Positions 1 to 8,744 are shown, numbered from the stretch's first letter. The stretch: DNA of 64,000 bases from Bdellovibrio sp. KM01 (GCF_013752535.1 NZ_CP058348.1:372001-436000); one strand, 5' to 3'. Notes: generated by a model from the sequence alone, not told the origin. Numbers and translations: made by a program.

Positions 1-546
1 GAGTTGTTCGTGAGTATCTTTGTGAAAATGCAAAGACCAAAACACTCCCAGTGCTGCCGTCGCAGGAAGTTTCAATCCGCCGAATGGAAATGGAAATCTG
101 TAGTTTCGCAAGAGTTTCCACACCGAAGGAAGAAAGCGTGCAGTTGGACCGCTGTCGCAAATTAAGGCAACAGTATCAACGCAATGACGTTTCGCCATCG
201 CTTCGATGGCCGAAGCTGAGGGATTCGAGAAAGCGTAAACTATTTTGTTACCGGGAATTGCATTTAGCAGTTTTTCAATTTGTGCGGCATAGACGTGCTT
301 TACACCCATCGCACCATCTGCAGTTATCGGCAGACGTTTAAAAAGATCCTTGGCGGTGCCGTTCAGTTGGAATGCAAATGCATCAAAGCCAAATTCATTC
401 ACCATCTTGATATGACGGATCAGCTCGCGCTTGGAGCCTTCGTAAAAATGCACGAAGAATATCAATTCATTGTAGCGTTTGTTTTTAGAGAGAAAAAACT
501 CTCCTTCAAACGGAAATTCTGATTTCGCGAGTTCTGTATAATCCAT
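1..546 (-). CDS. Alpha/beta-hydrolase-like protein, C-terminus beyond the window
   Basis: The frame is open from an ATG at 546 to the left edge, giving 182 residues with no stop, so the gene is cut by the window. The N-terminus begins MDYTELAKSEFPFEG. A beta-strand (LIFFVHFYEG, about residues 28-37) and a helix with polar residues follow, then a second strand (FDAFAFQLNG). This pattern, together with later strands at IVYAFSNPSAS and VALICDSG, recalls the alpha/beta-hydrolase core, where the last would be the nucleophile-elbow region. The catalytic triad cannot be confirmed because the C-terminus is missing. The gene is upstream of nothing on its strand and lies downstream of the aceE terminator. 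The fold assignment is inference from strand and turn pattern only. Confidence 0.6.
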   Translation of the reverse strand, partial: MDYTELAKSEFPFEGEFFLSKNKRYNELIFFVHFYEGSKRELIRHIKMVNEFGFDAFAFQLNGTAKDLFKRLPITADGAMGVKHVYAAQIEKLLNAIPGNKIVYAFSNPSASAIEAMAKRHCVDTVALICDSGPTARFLPSVWKLLRNYRFPFPFGGLKLPATAALGVFWSLHFHKDTHEQL

Positions 547-596
547 GGCTGCTCCAACCACGTTAGAGTGCCAGCGGCAGGCGTCATTGTGAAGAT

Positions 597-628
597 AAAA
601 AAAGGGCTCCCTTGGGAGGAGCCCTTTT
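597..628 (-). terminator. Intrinsic terminator of aceE
   Basis: An 11-bp stem (AAAAGGGCTCC on the + strand at 600-610, GGAGCCCTTTT at 618-628) is followed, in minus-strand reading, by a run of seven T. It lies 25 nt past the aceE stop. Confidence 0.85.
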
Positions 629-652
629 CAGAGTTTTTGATCTATTCAGTTC

Positions 653-3490
653 TTAGTGTTTGTGAACTGGATTTTTCGAAGGCCAAAGATCTGTCCAGTG
701 AGCTGTACGACCTTCCGCTTGGTGGGTCGCACCCAACGCGCTTTCAGAAACGATTACTTTTTCAAGAGCCGTTTCTGCTAACACCTTACCGCATGCTTCC
801 ACCACAGCGTCAGCGTCGATGTGGTGATAAGCATAGATCTCTGAAGGGCGACCGCACTTAGAGTGCTTGATCACGCCCAATGCTTCCTGGCGAACACCGA
901 TCAATGATCCGATGTTATCAAGCATACCAATCTCACCATCCGCGACCGATACGACTGGAACACGTTTACCAGCGACAGTGATCAAATCACCAGTGGATAC
1001 GTCTTCAGACTTTCTCAAGTAAAGGTTGGAGTTGATGCCCAGACCGTTTTTCAAGTAATCGTAATCGTTTTCGTGACCCAAAATACCGCAAAGTAGATCT
1101 TGTGAAGTCACCGCGATCACGTTTGCGTAGATACCGCGAGCAAGCAAGGCCTCAGAAGCTTTGATACCTTCAGTAACCATTGTGCCTAGTGCAAAGATAT
1201 TCACAACGTTGTCACCTGGCTCGTAGCCAGCGTAACCACGGTAGTCGATCAAGTAATAAGCGCCTTGCAACACTTCTTCACGAAGAGTTTGCAAAATAGA
1301 AGCGTCATCCATAGCGGCCACTTCTTCTTCATTGATTCCACCCGCAACTGGGAACTCCGCACGAGACAATTGACCTTCCAGGCCTTGTTTGAAGCGAGCT
1401 TGAGTTTTCAGGTATTTCAAAAGATCTTTTTGCTCCACACCACGAGTTACCAGACGAAGCAAAGTACCTGTACGGCCGGCATTGTCGTTCATAACGTGAC
1501 GTTTGATTGTGTCGCACATGATCCAATCAAGTTCGATACAAGAGAACGGCTCCCACGTGATTTGGTTCGGAATCTGGATGTCAGACTTCCAACCGTGCTG
1601 CGCACCTTCCGGAGAAAGAGAAACACCTGATGGAGTACCCACACAAATAAATGAGCTCTTCCAGTAGAGGTTGTAGAAGTATTGGTCCAAGGCACGTTTG
1701 ATAAAGAAGTCGTAGACAGTCATCAAGGGGATGATAGGTACACCTACGATGTCGCGCATTTTACCGAATGCACCCACGCAAGACATAACGTTACCTTCGG
1801 CGATTTCGAAACGCAGGAAGCGGTCAGATTCTTCTTCGCCAGGAACCAAGTCAGGAAGTTTGTGGTCTTTAACGCCCAAGTCAGTTTCGTGGTCGACAAC
1901 AACTGGAGCACCGAAAATTTTACCGTCCATCGCAGGATTCAAGTTCGTTGAAGTACCAACATCTGGAGCCATAGAGATGAACAACTCGCCCGGAAGTTTG
2001 AATGGTTTTTCATGGTCCGTTAGAGGTTTTTGTTTATCAGTCAATTTTGATTCATCAAGCGGAGTATTCGCAATACGAGTCAACTTTGCAGTCAACTGAC
2101 CAAGCATCCACTGTGTATGAGGGTAGCTTGTCATTTTCGTATTGATGTCCAAAGCCTGAGGGATTTCGCCGAACTCAGTCAGCTTTTTCAAGAAGTACTC
2201 TTGGTTCTTAGCTTTCAAAGCGTATTGCGCTTTCATCTCGCCAAAGATTTTTTCAGAGCGAGCCGCCAAGAACTTTCCAGCTGCAGAGTTTGGATCAAGG
2301 CGTTGGTATAAAGTATCACCAGTGATGCCCTGAGCAGCTTTAAGTGCATTCACTTCGTCTTCTTGTGGAAGAGAGCTGTGATTGCCTGGTTGAGCTGCAG
2401 CTTTCAAGCCCCAGCCTTTAAGAGTATGCGCGATGATGATTGTTGGACGACGTGTAGAAAGCTTTGATTGCTCCATTGCTTGCGCAAGTTGAATCATATC
2501 GTGACCACCGAAATCGCGAAGACCTTCGTAAAGCTCTTCGTCAGTTACAGAGTCCAAGAATTTCTTCATGTCTGGGTGTTCTTTAGCGATGCCTTTTTTC
2601 AAAGCTTTCATGTCTTGAACAAGAAGCAATGATTGAAGTTCATAGTCTTCCAATTTCTTTTCTAGGAAGTTTTTGAAAGTTTCACCGTCTTTTTTAGCAA
2701 ACAAAGCCAAACGTTTAGAACCGTGACGTACTTGGATAACTTCCCAGCCATTCGCAGCCATTGTGCGCTCGACACGGTCAGCATCTGTCCCGTTCATGAT
2801 TTCTTTGTTCGTGATACGGTGACCATCAAGTGATTGACGGTTGTAATCCAGGATCCAAGTCAAAGATCCGATTTCGCGCTCAGCAAAGTCAGGAACTGCT
2901 TCATACATGGAACCTTCACGGAATTCAGAGTCACCGCAAACAGCCCAGAAGTGTGCATCTGGAACTTCATAACCATGTTCGCGAGCGTAACGGTATGCAA
3001 GTGCCATGTAACCAGCTTCAACAGGTGGAATACCTACTGTACCAGAGGGGAAGAAGTTGTGGTGATCTGGATCGTATGCAGAGTGGTAAGATTGGAATAC
3101 GAATTCAGAACCATCAGTGAACTTACGAAGACCATTCATTGCCTGGTCTGCTTGTTCTTGTGTTAGTTTCGTAAGATCGTTTTTAAGCAAAAGATCCAAA
3201 AGGTAGTTGTAAGAGTGATCCACTGGAGACGCATGCGGTTTATTCGCGATGTGGTCGAAACCAGTTTTAGCCATCAAGTGCAAAGCACCCATGATATGCA
3301 GAGAGCTTGCGCAGGCTGCCGGGTGACCACCGATTTTTGGGTCGCCTTTTTCTTTGTCGGAACGATGATTGGCTTGCCAGATCATTTGAGTTGAAAGGTA
3401 AAGAGCACGGCGTGCGATAACGTCCAAAACTTCAGGGGTAGCACCCTTCAAAGTTTCTGGCTTCGCATTCTTGTTCTTAGAGTCAGCCAC
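653..3490 (-). CDS. aceE: Pyruvate dehydrogenase E1 component, homodimeric AceE type
   Basis: The enzyme decarboxylates pyruvate on thiamine diphosphate and hands the acetyl group to the lipoyl domain of E2. The protein is 945 aa, a little longer than the roughly 890 aa of enterobacterial AceE. Near residues 50-60 it has the KIGGHPA transketolase-type motif. The ThDP-binding stretch is GDSEFREGS followed by DYNRQSLDG. A pyrimidine-binding transketolase domain follows (VGAFGKMRD, then EGAQHGWKSD), and the C-terminal domain is present (YVNVFALGTMVTEGI-like region). The start is GTG at 3490 with AAGGAG eight bases upstream. No E2 or E3 gene is adjacent, so the complex must be assembled from distant loci. 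A related 2-oxoacid dehydrogenase substrate cannot be excluded. Confidence 0.85.
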   Translation of the reverse strand: MADSKNKNAKPETLKGATPEVLDVIARRALYLSTQMIWQANHRSDKEKGDPKIGGHPAACASSLHIMGALHLMAKTGFDHIANKPHASPVDHSYNYLLDLLLKNDLTKLTQEQADQAMNGLRKFTDGSEFVFQSYHSAYDPDHHNFFPSGTVGIPPVEAGYMALAYRYAREHGYEVPDAHFWAVCGDSEFREGSMYEAVPDFAEREIGSLTWILDYNRQSLDGHRITNKEIMNGTDADRVERTMAANGWEVIQVRHGSKRLALFAKKDGETFKNFLEKKLEDYELQSLLLVQDMKALKKGIAKEHPDMKKFLDSVTDEELYEGLRDFGGHDMIQLAQAMEQSKLSTRRPTIIIAHTLKGWGLKAAAQPGNHSSLPQEDEVNALKAAQGITGDTLYQRLDPNSAAGKFLAARSEKIFGEMKAQYALKAKNQEYFLKKLTEFGEIPQALDINTKMTSYPHTQWMLGQLTAKLTRIANTPLDESKLTDKQKPLTDHEKPFKLPGELFISMAPDVGTSTNLNPAMDGKIFGAPVVVDHETDLGVKDHKLPDLVPGEEESDRFLRFEIAEGNVMSCVGAFGKMRDIVGVPIIPLMTVYDFFIKRALDQYFYNLYWKSSFICVGTPSGVSLSPEGAQHGWKSDIQIPNQITWEPFSCIELDWIMCDTIKRHVMNDNAGRTGTLLRLVTRGVEQKDLLKYLKTQARFKQGLEGQLSRAEFPVAGGINEEEVAAMDDASILQTLREEVLQGAYYLIDYRGYAGYEPGDNVVNIFALGTMVTEGIKASEALLARGIYANVIAVTSQDLLCGILGHENDYDYLKNGLGINSNLYLRKSEDVSTGDLITVAGKRVPVVSVADGEIGMLDNIGSLIGVRQEALGVIKHSKCGRPSEIYAYHHIDADAVVEACGKVLAETALEKVIVSESALGATHQAEGRTAHWTDLWPSKNPVHKH

Positions 3491-3837
3491 GATGGTTCTC
3501 CTTGAGTAATAACTCGGTAATTTAACGGAGCGAAACTAGCATTCTCGAGAGGGGGAGACAAGGTTTAAGGCCTTGAAAAAGGGGTCTTTTTCCATCGAGT
3601 GACGCAGTAAGAAATAGGCTCCGTCAGCCCCGAGTTTACACCCTGAAAACTGGTGGATCACGCGTCGGTCTCACAATGGTTCCGGTTTGGACCAAATACG
3701 AGGCTTTCATTCGAGTTTTCTGGATGTTTGGAGGGGTAGTTAAGGTCCCTTAGTGTAAATAGGGACCTTTTTCAGAGAGAAATGCGGTTTTTTAGTCACA
3801 GGGCTCGTGGAACCCCGGGCTATAAAGGGGGAAGCCA
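3491..3837. other. Intergenic region, 347 nt
   Basis: It contains the aceE ribosome binding site at its left end, a weak hairpin near 3558-3575 (CAAGG and CCTTG arms), and a good plus-strand terminator-like hairpin at 3742-3772. No credible ORF or tRNA was found. See the separate terminator entry. Confidence 0.5.
3742..3772 (+). terminator. Plus-strand terminator-like hairpin with no upstream plus-strand gene
   Basis: Nine-bp perfect stem AAGGTCCCT (3742-3750) and AGGGACCTT (3761-3769), 10-nt loop, then T-rich tail on the + strand. In the minus direction the tail is AACTACC, a poor U-tract. The neighbouring gene upstream on the + strand does not exist, so it could end a small RNA or simply be an imperfect terminator for the minus-strand gene at 3838. 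Confidence 0.5.
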
Positions 3838-4467
3838 CTAGAAACTTGCACCCACATAGAAACGAACGAACTGGAAGTAAGAGCTTTTTAGGTAAGTGTT
3901 TTGAGCATCATCCATGCTTTGTTGGGCATAAGTCGTATTGTCGTAGATTTGCTCGGACGTGATGTTCGTGGAAATCGGTTGAGAAAAAGAAATCCAATCT
4001 GCTCCCAAGGTGAAGTTTTTGATCTGCCACTGATTGCCTAAACCAAATGAAGCCGCGATGGAAGTTCCTTTGAACTTTTCGTCTTGAGGAATTTCATAGT
4101 TCGAGTAGTCAATTGAACGGCCGACGGCTCCCATTTTCATATAGAACGAGTTGCCCAGGAATTTTTTGTACATCACTGCGATACTTTGCGATTTAATTTT
4201 CACATCGCCATCTAGGTTGTGCCAGAATCCAGTTTCTTCTGCACCGTAGGCTTCCACCAAAAGCAAAGAATCGGGATTGAAATAAACACCAGCGATAACG
4301 CCTGATTCACTTCCCACTTTGCTGGTCATGCCGACAAGTTGACCTGCGATCATCCAGTTTTTTCCGACACGGTCTGTTTTAAAAACATCTGAAGTGCTCG
4401 TACCTTCGGCTGCGAATACTGAAGATGAACCAAGGATCATTGCGAAAGCTAATAAGATTTTTTTCAT
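3838..4467 (-). CDS. Exported outer-membrane beta-barrel-like protein
   Basis: The 209-aa product starts MKKILLAFAMILGSSSVFA, a clear Sec signal peptide with an AxA-like cleavage site. The mature part is rich in alternating aromatic and hydrophilic residues (for example WMIAGQLVGM, SYFQFVRFYVGASF) and ends in F, as outer-membrane barrel proteins do. It therefore probably inserts in the outer membrane as a small eight-strand barrel. It is the last gene of a minus-strand run that begins at 7117, 18 nt after the metalloprotease-like gene, so co-transcription is likely. No specific family was recognised, and the function is unknown. Confidence 0.7.
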   Translation of the reverse strand: MKKILLAFAMILGSSSVFAAEGTSTSDVFKTDRVGKNWMIAGQLVGMTSKVGSESGVIAGVYFNPDSLLLVEAYGAEETGFWHNLDGDVKIKSQSIAVMYKKFLGNSFYMKMGAVGRSIDYSNYEIPQDEKFKGTSIAASFGLGNQWQIKNFTLGADWISFSQPISTNITSEQIYDNTTYAQQSMDDAQNTYLKSSYFQFVRFYVGASF

Positions 4468-4485
4468 AATTACCTCAAGAAATTA

Positions 4486-5556
4486 TCATAGGTTTATATT
4501 ATTAAGGTTGGCAGCAGAAATGCGTTCTTCGGACCAATTAATTGTATTCAGGATGATTTCACGAACCTTTACCCAGTCGCTTAAATCTGCGGGAACAATC
4601 AAGCCGCGCAGATCGAAACTCATGAACTCATAGGATTTATATTCTGTGGTAAAGATCACGCGGATGGCGCCAGTTGAGGGGTCATACTTCGAGGAGTAAG
4701 GGATCGCTCCATGCATGATTCGAGCTTTGATCTTCGCAAGCATTTCCTGGGATTCCGCCGAGAAACGCTTCAGGTTCTGGACCTTATCTTTAACCACAAC
4801 GTCGCGGTATTTCTTGATTGAATCAAGGGCCGAACTGGTTAGTCCTTGAGTGATAAGATCCAGATCGCGTTGTGCTACGATTCCCGGGTCAGTCAGTAAG
4901 TGGTAGTCGTTAAGATGTGTTTCAATTTCATCAACACGGAAATAGTTTCCGTAATTTACCGATCTGCGGCCTTCGGAGTTCATCAGCTCGATACGGCCCA
5001 GACTCATTTTGCCCAGACGAACTTTTTCGTGCTCCACCGAGTGAAGCTGTTCGTGCTGAAGGGTGGAGGTGATTCCCATCAAATTTAATCTGAACACATG
5101 GGGACCCACGAAGATTGTTTCGTTTTCGTAGTGGCCAAAGTACTTATAGTTATAAAGATACAGTGGATCCAGAATCACGGGGACTGAGGTTTCAGTCAGT
5201 GACTTTGAAATCGCATCACCTTGTCCGGACCCACGCAACTGGTAACGAGTGTAGGTGACGGATTGGCCTTTAACTATTAAGGAAGTGGGAAGCTTTTTAA
5301 ATGTGATGTCCGCAACCTTGAAATAGCTCTCGTTTAAAGCCTCGATTTTTCTTAGCTGTTGAATAAGGTCTTTGCGCGCAGCTGGGCCTTTTCTTTTCAG
5401 TGTTTTTACGACAACATCGGTTTCCTCACTCAAGCGATCCAAAGCTGAATAGCTGGAGGCGCACAGAAACCTGCCGCAATTTTGGCTCGCCATTGCCGAG
5501 TTCTTTGACAATAGGATCGCGCTAATAAGGATTAAAGCCTTAAAGACCCAATTCAT
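4486..5556 (-). CDS. Exported putative metalloprotease with HEQLH motif
   Basis: From the ATG at 5556 the 356-aa product begins with a hydrophobic signal peptide (MNWVFKALILISAILLS) ending near AMAS. An upstream TTG at 5607 in the same frame would place 17 extra residues before the signal peptide, so it was not chosen. The sequence HEQLH at residues 168-172 matches the zinc-binding HExxH consensus of gluzincin/zincin peptidases. Further acidic residues at 210 and 212 (VDEIETH) could supply the third ligand. Two cysteines near residues 27 and 32 may form a disulphide. It lies 37 nt after another exported gene, so they are probably one operon. Peptidase activity is inference from the motif, as the family was not recognised. 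Confidence 0.6.
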   Translation of the reverse strand: MNWVFKALILISAILLSKNSAMASQNCGRFLCASSYSALDRLSEETDVVVKTLKRKGPAARKDLIQQLRKIEALNESYFKVADITFKKLPTSLIVKGQSVTYTRYQLRGSGQGDAISKSLTETSVPVILDPLYLYNYKYFGHYENETIFVGPHVFRLNLMGITSTLQHEQLHSVEHEKVRLGKMSLGRIELMNSEGRRSVNYGNYFRVDEIETHLNDYHLLTDPGIVAQRDLDLITQGLTSSALDSIKKYRDVVVKDKVQNLKRFSAESQEMLAKIKARIMHGAIPYSSKYDPSTGAIRVIFTTEYKSYEFMSFDLRGLIVPADLSDWVKVREIILNTINWSEERISAANLNNINL

Positions 5557-5593
5557 GATTTTTAGTGGAGCAAGGGGGATGCCAGAAGATGTC

Positions 5594-6640
5594 TCATAAT
5601 GAGTCAATTTGCTCGCGCATCTCTTTGATCTCGGTATCCGTGGCTTTGCGTTGGTTCATTGATTCAAACAGGGCAAGGGTTTCCTCGAACATGGTTTGTT
5701 TCGGGTCTTGACTCGTCAGTTGATCGATTTGCCCGCCGACTTTGTCTAATGCCTGCATCGCCGCTGCAAAGGCTTCGTCACGTTTGCGGATTGTTTCAGG
5801 ATCGTTCTCGCGCTCTTTTATTTTATGATTGATTTGATCTTCGATCTCTTTCTGAAGATCGGGGAACGTATTGTATAAAACCGCAATCATCACAACCATA
5901 GCGGCTTTCCCGTAGATGCGTGATACATCGTTGTAGATATCGACAGCGTGGTCCTGCCGCATGGACTTGCCATCCAGGGATTTATTGATTTTGGGAAGGT
6001 TCAAGGGAAGCCCCAAAATTCCTGATGAAGCGATTTTCTTGAGGTTGATGCGTGCCTTTTGTAAAGTGGTTGGATTTGTGAAGCCAAGCTCTTTAAGAAT
6101 GCCAGCAAGGCCATCGTTCAACAGTCTTTGTTCTGCAGTTCTTTCTGCCCAACTCGAGATGGTCTCAATGCGACTGAGCTCGATAGATTTACCCAGTCCA
6201 ATCCAAGGTGACTGACTTAGTAAGTAAAGTTGAGTTACGAATTGCCTGCGCAGAAATGGATCTTGGAGATCCGCGATTTTGGATCTGGATAATAGGCTGT
6301 TCAATTCGCGTAAGCGCATGACTTTCAAATTTAATAGGCGAGCCGTCCATCTTTCGCTGGAAGCGGGAAGTGTTTTATCAATAATGGCAAGTTTTGTTTC
6401 GAGTCGTTTCAAATCTTTGTTTGTAAGATTTAAATCCTTAGATGGTGTCGTTCTGACATGCCAGTAAAGTTCAGCGTCAAACTTGTTCACGACTCTTGGA
6501 GTAAGAAGAGTGCGGATAAATTCACTGGGTTTCGAAATCTCGGAGGTAAAGACGGAAGAGCACAATTCAGGACGCGCCAAGGACTGTAGACTGAATCCAA
6601 GTATCAAAATTGAAATTAGAATCTGTCTGACAGTCCTCAT
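5594..6640 (-). CDS. Exported protein of unknown function
   Basis: The start is the ATG at 6640, which has AGGTGG five bases upstream. A GTG three codons earlier overlaps that site and is unlikely. The N-terminus is a signal peptide (MRTVRQILISILILGFSLQ, cleavage near SLA). The rest of the 348 residues is helical and charged, with a hydrophobic stretch near residue 245 (AAMVVMIAVLYNTFP) and a coiled-coil-like acidic/basic C-terminus (EIEDQINHKIKEREND). It follows the 6650 gene by 9 nt and precedes the HEQLH gene, so the three genes look like one transcription unit. The function is unknown; it may be a partner or substrate of the putative peptidase. Confidence 0.6.
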   Translation of the reverse strand: MRTVRQILISILILGFSLQSLARPELCSSVFTSEISKPSEFIRTLLTPRVVNKFDAELYWHVRTTPSKDLNLTNKDLKRLETKLAIIDKTLPASSERWTARLLNLKVMRLRELNSLLSRSKIADLQDPFLRRQFVTQLYLLSQSPWIGLGKSIELSRIETISSWAERTAEQRLLNDGLAGILKELGFTNPTTLQKARINLKKIASSGILGLPLNLPKINKSLDGKSMRQDHAVDIYNDVSRIYGKAAMVVMIAVLYNTFPDLQKEIEDQINHKIKERENDPETIRKRDEAFAAAMQALDKVGGQIDQLTSQDPKQTMFEETLALFESMNQRKATDTEIKEMREQIDSL

Positions 6641-6649
6641 TGCAACCAC

Positions 6650-7117
6650 CTATCTAACAGTTAAAGTCGCTTCAGCGGCTTCAATTCTTGCATTCAGGTC
6701 AGAAATTTTAGCTTCCAGTTCTACGACTTGGTCGTTCGTCAAAGCGACGCCAATTTGGGCTAGGCCAGCAGTCAAACCCGAAGCCGCAGCGATAAGACCA
6801 TAAAGGAAAAAGTTTTTGTTGGTCTCAGTTTTATAATTAATAACAGTCATTACGCTTGCCACGCCAGCCGTGGCGATTGAAATATTGCGAGTCCATTTAG
6901 AAGCCTGATATCCGAATCTGCTTTGTTCCTTATCAAGCTCTGTGCGCATGTCAGCCAATTGAATTTTTAGGTTGTTCAATTGCTCGCGTACTTTTGCATT
7001 TTCAAGACGCTTTTGAGTAATAGCTTGTTGAATAGTCATGTTTTGAGCGGTTGCGAATTGGGGAGCTGCAGCTGCTAACATAACTACTGACATTGCGATT
7101 CTAATAGCCTTTTTCAT
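6650..7117 (-). CDS. Exported coiled-coil protein with two hydrophobic segments
   Basis: A 155-aa protein with signal peptide (MKKAIRIAMSVVMLAAAAP, cleavage near ATA). A long coiled coil spans about residues 28-72 (heptads of L, I and K/E). Two hydrophobic stretches follow near residues 80-95 and 103-125 (FFLYGLIAAASGLTAGLAQ), then a second coiled coil at the C-terminus (ELEAKISDLNARIEAAEATL). This layout suggests a membrane-attached periplasmic protein that oligomerises. It is the first gene of the exported gene group that runs down to 3838, with its promoter presumably in the 7118-7286 gap. No family was recognised. Confidence 0.6.
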   Translation of the reverse strand: MKKAIRIAMSVVMLAAAAPQFATAQNMTIQQAITQKRLENAKVREQLNNLKIQLADMRTELDKEQSRFGYQASKWTRNISIATAGVASVMTVINYKTETNKNFFLYGLIAAASGLTAGLAQIGVALTNDQVVELEAKISDLNARIEAAEATLTVR

Positions 7118-7286
7118 ATTTCTTCCTTTGTTTGGGTTGTGTTTCGAAAGTGGTTATAGCAAGCGCTGTGCCCGCTTTTGTGCTCACGTTGAGCTCAAAA
7201 GTGAATTTCAAAACCATTTTTGTTCAAAGTTCTTGAAAGGAATTCGAAAAGCACCTAAAGCTCACTGAGTGAATTTGGGAGGATGC

Positions 7287-7808
7287 GTGGGAAAAAACTT
7301 TTACTTAAAGTTAACAAGTCTGATTTTATTTGTGTGCACAGCTGTAGCCGGTAATGGCGATATTGGTTCTGTCGGCGATGCAGCTCCCTCCAACGTGACA
7401 TCGACCAGTCAATTAATTAGACAGTACAGTCCGCAAAGTGATGCTCTGACGATTCAAGATCTTTGTTTGATGTTTGATTCTCCAAAAATCGTTTGGGGAA
7501 AATCAAGATTGAGATGTGTACAACGTGCAAATGGAATTTTGGAGATTCGCGGCTATACCGAGCGTGGCACATTGTCAGTGTTCGCGAATCCCAACGATAT
7601 GACGGTGTATGAGGCTTTTGGTGCAGACGATATCCAGCAGTACTGCAACAACCTAGATCAAGGATTTCGAATTCATTTGGAATGGGTCTATACGGAGTCA
7701 AAGCGTGTTGGCGGAGTTCCTGTGCAGCAAGGCTATTTTAAAGTAGATGCTTACCTTACGAGCAAAGATCAGACTTTGCGCGTAGGGTATTACGACTATT
7801 TACAATAA
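7287..7808 (+). CDS. Exported protein of unknown function, paired with TIGR02147 gene
   Basis: The GTG at 7287 has GGGAGG four bases upstream and yields a good signal peptide (MGKNFYLKLTSLILFVCTAVAG), so it is preferred to the GTG at 7269. The 173-aa product has about four cysteines in the mature part (for example DLCLMFDS and RLRCVQRA), which suggests disulphide-stabilised folding in the periplasm or outside. The C-terminal half has alternating strand-like segments. It is followed by the TIGR02147-family gene after about 70 nt in the same direction. In Bdellovibrio such regulators are often next to a small exported gene, so functional linkage is likely but unproven. Confidence 0.6.
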   Translation: MGKNFYLKLTSLILFVCTAVAGNGDIGSVGDAAPSNVTSTSQLIRQYSPQSDALTIQDLCLMFDSPKIVWGKSRLRCVQRANGILEIRGYTERGTLSVFANPNDMTVYEAFGADDIQQYCNNLDQGFRIHLEWVYTESKRVGGVPVQQGYFKVDAYLTSKDQTLRVGYYDYLQ

Positions 7809-7879
7809 GGTCCTGAGCTCACAAATGAGCACAGAATTGTCATTGATCAAGTGAGGTGGGCTTGCTGAAAATAATCAAA

Positions 7880-8710
7880 ATGAAAGACACCCTGGTTAAG
7901 CCGAATATCTTTGATCACATTGATATAGGTACCTATCTGCAAGCTCACTATCAGTTTCGTAAGAAGAACACGAAAGGTTTTTCTTACGAATCTTGGGCCA
8001 ATGATCTTGATATTAAAAGTAGGTCCTTGCTGCGAATGATGGTCACGGGTAAACGCTCGGTCACCAGAAATTTTGCGCAAATCATTGAAAAGTCTCTCGA
8101 GTTAAATTCCCAAGAAAGAAAGTACTATTTCCTGCTGGTCGAATATTGTCGCGCGGAAAGTGAAGAGCAAAGAAATTCGCTGTGGAAAAAAATGGTGGTC
8201 CTTATGGACAGTCATTTGCCAGCGGAACATATTTCTCATGCGGGATTCATTTCGTCTCATCTCTTGCCCAAGATTCAGACCCTTTTGACCTTTGAAGATC
8301 TGTTGAAGACCTCAGAGAATATCGCGGAAGTACTGGGAGCTCCGGTGCAACAGGTTGAAAACTGTCTGTTGCAGTTGCAGGAGCTTTCGTTGGTGAGCCG
8401 CTCGGAAAGTAATCCGTTGGAATGGGTCACGGATATCAAGCGATTTAAGGTCCCAGATTCAATTCAGCATGAATCGTTAAAGAATTACTATATTAAAGCG
8501 TTTCAGGATTCGATTGATGCCATACAATTGCCGCCTGAAACTCGCAAATTCAGAAGCTTGTTGATTCCGTTAAATAAAAAGGAATATGCAGAGGTTTTGG
8601 AGAAGTTAGAAGACGCCTTCCGAGAGATTTTGCATCAGTATAAATCGGAAACTTTGGAAGGTCGCAGAGTTTACCAGTTGAACACAAGTCTGTTTCCGCT
8701 CAGTAAATAA
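7880..8710 (+). CDS. TIGR02147 family protein, likely DNA-binding regulator
   Basis: The family is known from Fibrobacter and Bdellovibrio, with many paralogues per genome. The N-terminal part contains the family signature: a short YLQAHYQFRK segment and then a helix-turn-helix-like stretch (SYESWANDLDIKSRSLLRMMVTGKRSVT). A winged-helix-like segment follows further on (NCLLQLQELSLVS). The C-terminal part includes the DUF4423-like region with a charged helix (KKEYAEVLEKLEDAFREIL). The ATG at 7880 gives the family's usual short N-terminus. A GTG at 7856 would add eight residues and cannot be excluded. The role is probably transcriptional control of the exported neighbour. The family's biochemistry is poorly known. 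Confidence 0.8.
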   Translation: MKDTLVKPNIFDHIDIGTYLQAHYQFRKKNTKGFSYESWANDLDIKSRSLLRMMVTGKRSVTRNFAQIIEKSLELNSQERKYYFLLVEYCRAESEEQRNSLWKKMVVLMDSHLPAEHISHAGFISSHLLPKIQTLLTFEDLLKTSENIAEVLGAPVQQVENCLLQLQELSLVSRSESNPLEWVTDIKRFKVPDSIQHESLKNYYIKAFQDSIDAIQLPPETRKFRSLLIPLNKKEYAEVLEKLEDAFREILHQYKSETLEGRRVYQLNTSLFPLSK

Positions 8711-8716
8711 GGTTAA

Positions 8717-8739
8717 GAGAGCCAAGCCATGTGGCTCTC
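8717..8739. other. Hairpin between convergent genes
   Basis: Perfect 8-bp arms GAGAGCCA (8717-8724) and TGGCTCTC (8732-8739) with a 7-nt loop. It lies between the ends of the TIGR02147 and TonB-like genes. No U-tract follows on either strand, so it may stabilise 3' ends rather than terminate. Confidence 0.45.
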
Positions 8740-8744
8740 AGTCA

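Noticed and set aside
1265-1630. Antisense ORF of 121 codons inside aceE
   Set aside because: It is one of several shadow frames opposite a gene with strong family motifs. It has no ribosome binding site and no domain pattern.
3540-3775. c-di-GMP (GEMM) riboswitch in the aceE/OMP gap
   Set aside because: Pieces such as GTGACGCAG and ACCAAAT occur, but the conserved GGGACGCAAAGCC and the tetraloop receptor helix are missing on both strands.
4900-5088. Plus-strand ORF inside the HEQLH gene
   Set aside because: It lies opposite a gene with signal peptide and motif and lacks initiation signals.
8717-8739. Intrinsic terminator between TIGR02147 and TonB-like genes
   Set aside because: The 8-bp hairpin lacks a U-tract on either strand, so it was recorded only as a hairpin.
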